From: Methanobacterium sp. UBA176 | Lineage (GTDB): Archaea; Methanobacteriota; Methanobacteria; Methanobacteriales; Methanobacteriaceae | NCBI GenBank assembly: GCA_002505765.1 | Contig: DAVZ01000014.1 | Location: forward strand, 1-35,253 | Direction of reading: 5' to 3' | DNA: 35,253 nt | Shown: one piece after another, positions 29,185 to 35,253 of the stretch | How the letters are laid out: each line of letters starts with the position of its first letter | How positions within the stretch are numbered: the stretch's first letter is position 1 | Position numbers and translations under genes: made by a program | The notes under the pieces: model-generated | Told to the model about the DNA's origin: nothing | Database searches by the model: none | Seen by the model: the letters and a program-made list of their open reading frames with translations, nothing else

Positions 29185-29829
29185 ATGGAATTAGAAGATT
29201 TTTACGACAAAATGGCAAAAAATTATGATAAAACAGAAAAGAAATTTGAACATATTAGCCTCAAAACTATTGAAAACACTAAAAAATATCTCAAATTCAG
29301 CGACAAGGTTCTGGATTACGCATGCGGGCCAGGAACAAAAACCTTAGAACTCGCAGGTTTGGTGAAAGAGATTCATGGTATTGATATATCGTCTAAAATG
29401 ATTGAAATTGCTAAAAGAAAAGCAGTTAGACTTAAAATCTCCAATGTAGATTTCTCACAAGGAATTATATTTGATGAGAGACTTGAAAGAGAATCATTTG
29501 ATGTGATACTGGGTTTCAATATTCTACATGCTTTAGAAGATACGCAGAAAGTTATGCAAAGAATAAATGAACTATTGAAGCCAGGAGGCTTCTTTATTTC
29601 AATAACACCTTGCCTTGGAGAAAAGCAAACATTAGTAAATAATTTACAATTCTTCCCTTACCTCTTGCTAAGTACATTGGGATTAATTCCACTTAAAGTG
29701 AAAAGATTCAAATTCACTGAACTAGAGGATTTAATATCTGAGGGAAATTTTCAAATTCTGGATACGGAAATTATATTTCAACGAATGTCTAGCTATTTCA
29801 TTGCAGCAAAGAAGATAGATAATCAATGA
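29185..29829 (+). CDS. Class I SAM-dependent methyltransferase
   Basis: A 214-residue methyltransferase. Motif I is KVLDYACGPGTKTLELA, motif II IHGIDISSKMIEIAKRKA, and FDVILGFNILHALEDTQKVMQRINELLKPGGFF is typical of Methyltransf_11/25 enzymes. The C-terminal region is somewhat hydrophobic (FFPYLLLSTLGLIPL), which hints at a lipid-like substrate. The start has GAGAGGAT upstream. It lies 29 bp after the DUF4386 gene and 22 bp before a membrane-anchored methyltransferase, so the four genes from 27495 probably form an operon. Confidence 0.85.
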   Translation: MELEDFYDKMAKNYDKTEKKFEHISLKTIENTKKYLKFSDKVLDYACGPGTKTLELAGLVKEIHGIDISSKMIEIAKRKAVRLKISNVDFSQGIIFDERLERESFDVILGFNILHALEDTQKVMQRINELLKPGGFFISITPCLGEKQTLVNNLQFFPYLLLSTLGLIPLKVKRFKFTELEDLISEGNFQILDTEIIFQRMSSYFIAAKKIDNQ

Positions 29830-29851
29830 ATTCTAAAAGGAGATAAAAAAA

Positions 29852-30592
29852 ATGAATGAACAAAAGTTTGATTTCGGAGGTTCTCGTTTATTTGAGAACT
29901 TTCCATGGATTTTAGGTTCATTGTTTTTAATCGCAAGTTTGGTGATATTTTTTTATTTTGAGTCATCTTATATTCAGGTTTTGTCATTGCCCCTTATTTT
30001 GCTGGCCGCAAATTTCTTTATGGGGACTTATGTGACATGGAATTTTACAAAGGCAGATAATATGACGCTTCCTTTTGTTGATCTATTCACCTCAGACGAG
30101 GATCTTATTCTTGATGCAGGGTGTGGTTCAGGCAGAGCCACAGTTGAACTAAGCAAGGTTTCGAAGAATGGACAGATTATCGCCCTTGATTTGTTTGATC
30201 CTAAATCTGAAAGTATAAGCAGCAGGGATTTGCTTGAAAAGAACCTGAAAATTGCAGGAATAACCGATAGGGTTCGGATCGTACAGGGGGATGTGACAGA
30301 TCTTGAATTTGAGGATAACACATTTGATGCGACTATTAGTGTTCTCTTGGTGAATAATTTGGGTAAAGCAAAACTTACAGGTTTGAAGGAGCTTTTTCGC
30401 GTGCTTAAGCCCGGAGGAAAAATACTAATTATTGTCCCTGCATTCAACTTACAAACATTCGCAGTTATGAGTGTTTTCTCTTTAATACTCACATCCAGTA
30501 AAGAATGGAGGTCTCTCTTTGAGCAGGCAGGGTTCAGTCATCTTGACGAAGGGAATATCAACTTTGGAAAATTTTTCCTGTTACAGAAATAG
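29852..30592 (+). CDS. Membrane-anchored class I SAM methyltransferase
   Basis: A 246-residue protein. Two N-terminal membrane helices (PWILGSLFLIASLVIFFYF and VLSLPLILLAANFFMGTYV) precede a Rossmann methyltransferase core: ILDAGCGSGRATVELSK (motif I), IIALDLFDP, VRIVQGDVTDLEF and LKPGGKILIIVPA. Anchoring suggests a lipid or membrane-quinone-like substrate; this is inference. AAAAGGAG lies 7 bp before the ATG. Last gene of the dehydrogenase-DUF4386-methyltransferase run. Confidence 0.82.
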   Translation: MNEQKFDFGGSRLFENFPWILGSLFLIASLVIFFYFESSYIQVLSLPLILLAANFFMGTYVTWNFTKADNMTLPFVDLFTSDEDLILDAGCGSGRATVELSKVSKNGQIIALDLFDPKSESISSRDLLEKNLKIAGITDRVRIVQGDVTDLEFEDNTFDATISVLLVNNLGKAKLTGLKELFRVLKPGGKILIIVPAFNLQTFAVMSVFSLILTSSKEWRSLFEQAGFSHLDEGNINFGKFFLLQK

Positions 30593-30604
30593 CTTAGTTA
30601 TTAA

Positions 30605-30745
30605 CAAGCAAGGCTGTCTAATAATTCGAAATATGGAAAAAATCTAAGGATTAATAGGCTTAAAATCATGAAAGGGGATATCAGGGACGTTAAAAATAGA
30701 CACTTATCTATTTTCAAAAAATTAATTATGGGACAGCCTCAAGCA
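30605..30745. mobile_element. MITE-like element with terminal inverted repeats and target duplication
   Basis: A 129-bp element (30611-30739) has 16-bp terminal inverted repeats, AGGCTGTCTAATAATT on the left and AATTATGGGACAGCCT on the right, differing at two positions. It is flanked by the direct repeat CAAGCA at 30605-30610 and 30740-30745, consistent with a 6-bp target-site duplication. It has no room for a transposase, so it would need one supplied by a related insertion sequence elsewhere. Confidence 0.7.
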
Positions 30746-30761
30746 ATAAAAAAAGCAGAAT

Positions 30762-30863
30762 ATGGCAGTAAATGATTGTATCAATGATGAAACCATTGAT
30801 AATAAAAAAATAGGTGAAAAAATGGAAAATAAATCTAAAGAACAAAGGATGTGTTTCCTATGA
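30762..30863 (+). CDS. Possible small leader ORF of 33 residues
   Basis: An ATG-started frame (MAVNDCINDETIDNKK, continuing to RMCFL) ends in TGA that overlaps the flavodoxin ATG (ATGA, 30860-30863), the layout of translational coupling. It begins 17 bp after the MITE-like element, which might have truncated a longer gene. No SD is evident at its own ATG, though AGGTG precedes an internal ATG at 30822. Confidence 0.25.
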   Translation: MAVNDCINDETIDNKKIGEKMENKSKEQRMCFL

Positions 30864-31333
30864 AATCTCTCCTGGTTTTATATTCATATCATCACCATAA
30901 TACTGAAAAAATTGCTAAAGTCTTTGCAAAAGTTCTTGATGCAGAAATAAAAACGCCACAACAAATAAACCCTGAAGAACTTCAAGATTATGGCCTTGTA
31001 GGTTTTGGTTCTGGGATTTATAGTGCAAAACACCACGAATCCATACTTGAACTTGCCGATGAACTACCTCAAGTAAGTAGTAGGAACGCATTCCTTTTTT
31101 CAACTGCAGGGATAACAGGAAGATCCAAAGCGGCCAAAGATCATTCGAAACTCAGGGAAAAACTGCAATCTAAAGGCTATACAATTATTGATGAATTTCA
31201 ATGTAAAGGTTTTAACACCAATAGCTTTCTTAAACTATTTGGAGGAATGAATAAGGGTAGACCTAATGCTCAAGACCTCAAAAATGCAAAAGAGTTTGCT
31301 CAAAATCTTAAGCAGGACAAGAATGGTTCATAG
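30860..31333 (+). CDS. Flavodoxin family protein with a His-rich FMN loop
   Basis: A 157-residue flavodoxin-like protein. The FMN phosphate loop reads LYSYHHHNTEKIAKVF: three His replace the TG of the usual SxTGNT loop, while NT is kept. The second loop is GFGSGIYSAKHHESI, and FLFSTAGITGRSKAAKDH follows. It resembles the small flavodoxin domain proteins that act in respiratory or fermentative electron transfer. The SD AAAGGAT at 30844-30850 suits the ATG at 30860 rather than the GTG at 30851. Confidence 0.82.
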   Translation: MKSLLVLYSYHHHNTEKIAKVFAKVLDAEIKTPQQINPEELQDYGLVGFGSGIYSAKHHESILELADELPQVSSRNAFLFSTAGITGRSKAAKDHSKLREKLQSKGYTIIDEFQCKGFNTNSFLKLFGGMNKGRPNAQDLKNAKEFAQNLKQDKNGS

Positions 31334-31394
31334 CAATAAAAACAGCGATTAGTAACGTAGAACGTATAAATAATCTACAATAGGATGAAAAATC

Positions 31395-32361
31395 ATGAAA
31401 GCAGTTATATGCACAAAATACGGATCTCCGGATGTTCTTCAGCTTAAAGAGGTAGAAAAACCTATTCCAAAGGACAATGAAGTACTAGTAAGAATATATG
31501 CTACAACAGTATCAACAGGCGATGTTGAAATTAGAAAATTCAAAATGCCTGCATGGTTATGGTTTCCTGCTCGAATAGGATTTGGATTTAGAGGACCAAG
31601 AACAAAAATACTGGGGCAAGAGCTAGCCGGAGAAATTGAATCAGTAGGCAAAGATGTAAAACTGTTTAAGAAAGGAGATCAGGTTTTCGCACGTACAGGT
31701 TTTAGTTTAGGTGCTTATGCAAAGTACATATGCATGCCTGAAAATGGGATAATAACCATAAAACCGGCTAATATGATCTATGAAGAAGCTGCTGCCATTC
31801 CTATGGGGGGGAATCGAAGCATTGCATTTTCTAAGCCAAGCTAATATCCATAATGGGCAAAAAGTCCTGATTAATGGCGCATCTGGTAGCATAGGCACCG
31901 TTGCGGTACAACTTGCCAAATCATACGGGGCTGAAGTCACTGCAGTATGCAGCACGAGAAATCTGGACATGGTGCACTCAATTGGTGCAGATCATGTCGT
32001 TGATTACACGAAAGAAGATTTTACGGGAAGTGGTGAAACCTATGATGTTATTTTTGACGTGGTTGGAAAGAGTCCGTCTTCAAATAGTTTAGGAATGCTA
32101 AAAGAAAATGGACACTATCTTTTAGCTAATCCTGGGCTTTCTGAGATGATTAGGGGGCGATGGACTCCAAATAGAAGCAGTAAGAAAGTAATAACTGGAG
32201 CAGCAAGCGGAAAAAAAGAAGATTTAATATTCTTAAAAGAACTTATTGAGGCTGGAAAGATAAAAACAGTTATTGATAGGCGATATTCATTGGAACAAGC
32301 TGCAGAAGCTCATAGATATGTGGATAAAGGACATAAAAAAGGAAATGTAATTATAAATTAA
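31395..32361 (+). pseudogene. Second medium-chain dehydrogenase, frameshifted in a G7 tract
   Basis: Paralogue of the gene at 27495-28472, with the same KPIPKDNEVLVRIYATTVSTGDV opening, LGQELAGEIESVGKDVKLFKKGDQVFA and GASGSIGTVAVQLAKSYGAEVTAVCS. The frame from 31395 stops at 31844 with a nonsense tail. Removing one G from the G7 run at 31805-31811 gives AAIPMGGIEALHFLSQANIHNGQKVL and continues to HKKGNVIIN at 32361. A single homopolymer indel is the only lesion. It may be an error, a recent mutation, or a slippage site. Zinc ligands are absent as in the paralogue. Confidence 0.82.
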
Positions 32362-32383
32362 CTCTCAAAAAGGTGATTAAATC

Positions 32384-32749
32384 ATGGAAGATGCGCAAAT
32401 AATACTTTCAGCATTATGGATAGCTCTAATCGCAACATATCTTTTGGGGGATGTGCTTAGAATATTTAGCGGCGATTTCAAAGCGGGAGAAATAGGCGGT
32501 AAGAAACTTACCCAAATACAGTGGTTAGGAATTGCAGTATTGATGGTTATTCCAATTATAATGGTTATATTATCTTTGATATTACCTTATTCAGTAAATC
32601 GTTGGGCAAACATCATTGTAGCCATATTCCTGTTTGTTTTTAATATTATTGGATTACCTAGCTATCCTTCAGCTTATGACAAATTTTTAATAGCAGTAGG
32701 ACTTGTGTTTAATATAATGACGGTTTGGTATGCATGGAATTGGGTCTAA
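32384..32749 (+). CDS. Small four-helix membrane protein (DUF6326-like)
   Basis: A 121-residue protein with four membrane helices: IILSALWIALIATYLLGDVLRIF, IQWLGIAVLMVIPIIMVILSLILP, WANIIVAIFLFVFNIIGLP and FLIAVGLVFNIMTVWYAW. The pattern resembles DUF6326, an uncharacterised family; this match is from memory and moderate. AAAGGTG lies upstream of the ATG. It sits 22 bp after the dehydrogenase and 33 bp before the second EFR1 gene, so all are probably one transcript. Confidence 0.65.
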   Translation: MEDAQIILSALWIALIATYLLGDVLRIFSGDFKAGEIGGKKLTQIQWLGIAVLMVIPIIMVILSLILPYSVNRWANIIVAIFLFVFNIIGLPSYPSAYDKFLIAVGLVFNIMTVWYAWNWV

Positions 32750-32782
32750 AATAGTATTAGAAATTTGAGGGGGAAAACTATA

Positions 32783-33628
32783 ATGACTACTGAAATTTAC
32801 TACTTTTCAGGAACTGGGAATTCGCTTTATGTAGCAAAGGAATTGCAAAAACGGATTACTGACGTAAAGTTAGTACCAATTGTAAATCTCATGGATAAGG
32901 ATATTCACAAAACTAATGCGAAAACAGTGGCTTTTGTGTTCCCTATATATTATATGACAGCCCCTAAACTTGTTAGGAATTTTATCAAGAAAATGGACTT
33001 AAAATCAGCAGAATATATTTTTGCTGTGGCTACAAGGGGCGGTTCAAGACATAGAGCTTTTAATGACATAGAGAAAACATTAAAGAAGAATGATAGGGTT
33101 TTGGATTCATATTTTACCTTAAACATGGTTTCGAACACTGCAATAAGAGAAAAAAATTATTTAGCTCCAACAAAGAAAGAACTATCAAATATAGAATCTG
33201 GAATTCAAAAGAAACTTGATTTGATTCAAAGGATTGTTTTAAATAAAGAAAAATATCGTAAGAAAGATTCTGATGCAATTACATCTGCTCCTTATGTATT
33301 AATAGATTTTTTAACACTCATTATTTCCATCATCAGGTTAATTAAACCTGAAAACACTGATTTTTATGTTGATTCAAAGTGTGCAGGATGCCAAACATGT
33401 GAAAAAGTATGTTTATCTCGAAAAATAAAAATGGTGGATGAAAAACCGGTTTGGAAAAGAGATATTCAATGTTATTCCTGTTATGCATGCATCAATTATT
33501 GTCCTCACCAATCAATACAGATCAGGTCCACTATTTTCTCTAAATCCTATACTGCTGAAAATGGTAGGTATTCCCATCCAGAAGTAACGGCAAATGATAT
33601 TTCGGGGGAAAAGAGTCATAAAAGTTAA
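32783..33628 (+). CDS. EFR1 family protein (flavodoxin-ferredoxin fusion), second copy
   Basis: A 281-residue fusion like the one at 24378-25247. The flavodoxin part begins TEIYYFSGTGNSLYVAKEL and has AFVFPIYYMTAPKLVRNFI; the ferredoxin part has CAGCQTCEKVCLSRKI and CYSCYACINYCPHQSI, two four-Cys clusters. The first cluster lacks the usual Pro after its last Cys. The ATG at 32783 has GAGGGGG 8 bp upstream; a TTG at 32765 is a spurious extension. It is in the second half of the redox island, between two small membrane-protein genes. Confidence 0.86.
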   Translation: MTTEIYYFSGTGNSLYVAKELQKRITDVKLVPIVNLMDKDIHKTNAKTVAFVFPIYYMTAPKLVRNFIKKMDLKSAEYIFAVATRGGSRHRAFNDIEKTLKKNDRVLDSYFTLNMVSNTAIREKNYLAPTKKELSNIESGIQKKLDLIQRIVLNKEKYRKKDSDAITSAPYVLIDFLTLIISIIRLIKPENTDFYVDSKCAGCQTCEKVCLSRKIKMVDEKPVWKRDIQCYSCYACINYCPHQSIQIRSTIFSKSYTAENGRYSHPEVTANDISGEKSHKS

Positions 33629-33673
33629 ATTATTTATTGATTTATACAGAATGATAACTAATGAGGAATAAAA

Positions 33674-34420
33674 ATGCCAGAACCAAATCAAGAAAATAAT
33701 ATTGTAGATAAACACTGGAAAGGTCTCTATAAAGTTGGAGGGGCAGCTGCTATTGTTTCAGCGATTCTCCTTTTAATTGAAATCATTGTTTTTACAATCT
33801 GGCCTCAACAGACAACTGCAATTGCATATTTTACATTGTTCCAGAGTAATAAGCTCATTGGGTTATTGAATTTCTACCTTTTAGAATTTTTTACATATAT
33901 CCTTTTTTTACCCCTATTTCTGGCCATATACATTGTAATCAGAATGAAAAGTCAAAGTTCCATGCTTATCGCCCTAATACTTGCTATTATTGGAATATCC
34001 GTGTTCCTTTCAACAAATAATTCCTTTTCATTGCTTTCTTTAAGTGATCAATATTGGGCTGCAACAACAGAAGCTCAAAAATCAGTTTTACTTGCAGCGG
34101 GACAGACTATAATTGCCAACACAGGACAGAGAGCTGTTGGGGGTTTTAACATGGGATTCTTCCTTGTTTCAATTGCGGGTATTATAATGTCATTTACCAT
34201 GCTTAAAAGCAGTGTTTTTAACAAAATGACAGCATACATAGGAATCATTGCTTTTGGGATTTCACTGGTAGATTATTTAAGGATAATATTCATTCCATCA
34301 GCGACTATTCTCCTTTTAATCATTGCTGTAGTATCTGGAATACTTTTATTAATGTGGCTAATTTTAGTTGGCAGAAGACTTTTAAAGTTAAGTAGGAGTC
34401 CTTCAATTATTAAAACCTGA
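33674..34420 (+). CDS. DUF4386-like membrane protein, second copy
   Basis: A 248-residue protein with six or seven membrane helices. It opens HWKGLYKVGGAAAIVSAILLLIEIIVF and carries LFLPLFLAIYIVI, GGFNMGFFLVSIAGIIMSF and a basic C-terminus. It shares topology with the DUF4386 protein at 28445-29155. Function unknown. The AGGAATAAAA before the ATG contains a weak SD. It lies 45 bp after the second EFR1 gene, probably in one operon. Confidence 0.65.
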   Translation: MPEPNQENNIVDKHWKGLYKVGGAAAIVSAILLLIEIIVFTIWPQQTTAIAYFTLFQSNKLIGLLNFYLLEFFTYILFLPLFLAIYIVIRMKSQSSMLIALILAIIGISVFLSTNNSFSLLSLSDQYWAATTEAQKSVLLAAGQTIIANTGQRAVGGFNMGFFLVSIAGIIMSFTMLKSSVFNKMTAYIGIIAFGISLVDYLRIIFIPSATILLLIIAVVSGILLLMWLILVGRRLLKLSRSPSIIKT

Positions 34421-34471
34421 ATTCTATGCATTTGGTGATAAATTTTATTATTTCAGTTATAAAATATAATC

Positions 34472-34863
34472 ATGAAAAAGAAGGCAGACTCAAAGGAAGA
34501 AAAGATTCCACAGCGAAGAATGTGGATGAACACCTGGCTAAACTTCCAGAAGAACAGCGTAAAGCACTTGAATGGCTTCGTAAGGTAATTAAAGAGGCTG
34601 CACCAGAGGCAGAAGAAGTTATTAGTTACAGAATTCCCACTTATAGATATCACGGGCCACTGGTACATTTTGCGGCATTTAAAAATCATTTAAGTTTTTA
34701 TGGTGTTAATAGATCCCTTTTGGAGACTTTCAAAGATGAACTTCAAGAACATAAAATCTCAGGAACAACCATCCATTTTATCCCTGAAAATCCACTTCCA
34801 GAAGCGCTGGTTAGGAAAATTGTGAAAAAACGGATGAAAGAAAACGAAGAGAGTAAGAAATAA
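34472..34863 (+). pseudogene. DUF1801 (YdhG-like) protein, probable frameshift near the start
   Basis: The core DSTAKNVDEHLAKLPEEQRKALEWLR, VISYRIPTYRYHG and HFAAFKNHLSFYG is clearly DUF1801, a fold related to iron-chaperone-like proteins. The open frame starts at 34426 but its first 28 residues (MHLVINFIISVIKY) look untranslated. An ATG at 34472 gives MKKKADSKEEK in another frame; one extra A in the run 34500-34503 would join it to KDSTAKNVDEH. If the sequence is right, translation must use the 34426 start or an internal codon. Confidence 0.6.
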
Positions 34864-34950
34864 GGAAATTTGCCGATTGCAGGGATAATATTCTTATTTT
34901 AGGACCTTTATTGATTGTATATACCAATAAATCCTTTTTAAGTAAGTAAG

Positions 34951-35241
34951 GGCACGCTGGCCCCATGGGACCCTCCAAAGAAGCTTGTCGTTATTGATCT
35001 TTATAGATATGTTAGAAATCCAACGATAAGTAGAATTTTAATGATTTTTTAGGGGAAGTGCCGATTTTTGCTTCAATTGAGTTATTTTCATGGTTTGCAA
35101 CTTTTTTTATTATAAATCATGTTTATATTGTCTATTGGGAAGAACCAAAGTTAATTAAAAGGTTCGGTAATGATTATATAAGTAATGATTATATTATTTA
35201 TATGTTCTCCAAGATGGATTCCTCAGTTACGAAGTGATTAG
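34951..35241 (+). pseudogene. Isoprenylcysteine/phospholipid methyltransferase-like remnant
   Basis: In one frame GTLAPWDPPKKLVVIDLYRYVRNPTISRIL, then after a break at about 35051 (TTTTTTA) GEVPIFASIELFSWFATFFIINHVYIVYWEEPKLIKRFGNDY, and finally in a third frame VPRWIPQLRSD ending at 35241. This is the conserved C-terminal half of the ICMT/PEMT-type membrane methyltransferases (LYRYVRNPM, EEPxLxxRFG). An imperfect tandem repeat AATGATTATATA (from 35169 and 35184) accounts for one break. The N-terminal half is not recognisable upstream. Confidence 0.6.
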
Positions 35242-35253
35242 GATGTTAGAAAC

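Noticed and set aside
30611..30739. Complete insertion sequence
   Set aside because: Only 129 bp lie between the inverted ends, with no transposase frame.

Overview
The window looks like a chromosomal segment of a methanogenic archaeon of the Methanobacteriales, most likely Methanobacterium or a close relative. The evidence is low GC, AT-rich promoters with TTTATAAA-type TATA boxes, Shine-Dalgarno (SD) sites in front of most genes, a family B DNA polymerase that stops just after motif C (the split PolB large subunit known from Methanothermobacter and relatives), an adhesin-like surface protein with GGAIYN repeats, and EFR1-type flavodoxin-ferredoxin proteins. The genus is inferred from these traits; no search was run.

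Layout. 0.2-1.7 kb: a polysaccharide-flippase-like membrane protein. 6.6-1.9 kb, minus strand: PolB1 followed by a tight run of an alpha/alpha-toroid (prenyltransferase/squalene-cyclase-like) protein, a methyltransferase, a GNAT acetyltransferase broken by one frameshift, and a QueG-like iron-sulfur protein. 6.7-9.5 kb, plus: a GNAT acetyltransferase and an ABC exporter whose permease is intact but whose ATPase is decayed. 11.7-9.5 kb, minus: a frameshifted DUF4332 gene, a decayed second toroid gene and another GNAT. 11.8-17.7 kb: two alpha/beta hydrolases, a TfoX-like remnant, a membrane sensor histidine kinase, a LysE-type exporter, a double-rhodanese sulfurtransferase, a small Cys-rich membrane protein and a gene remnant. 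18.2-20.9 kb: a 918-residue surface protein with about 18 POMP-like repeats, followed by a compact array of palindromes and a decayed MFS drug exporter.

22.7-34.9 kb, plus strand, is a redox and membrane island: flavodoxin, NapH-like membrane ferredoxin, EFR1 protein, ArsR-type regulator with a small membrane protein, an internally repeated membrane protein, a possible structured RNA, medium-chain dehydrogenase, DUF4386 protein, two methyltransferases, a MITE-like element, then a second set (flavodoxin, dehydrogenase, small membrane protein, EFR1, DUF4386), DUF1801 and an isoprenylcysteine-methyltransferase-like remnant. Four families recur in the two halves, which suggests an expanded flavin/iron-sulfur electron-transfer toolkit of unknown substrate.

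About a third of the loci are interrupted. Some carry a single indel, often in a homopolymer, which could be sequencing error or recent mutation. Others (ABC ATPase, second toroid, MFS exporter, TfoX-like, methyltransferase remnant) carry several lesions and are true pseudogenes if the assembly is sound. No rRNA, tRNA, CRISPR array or complete insertion sequence was recognised.
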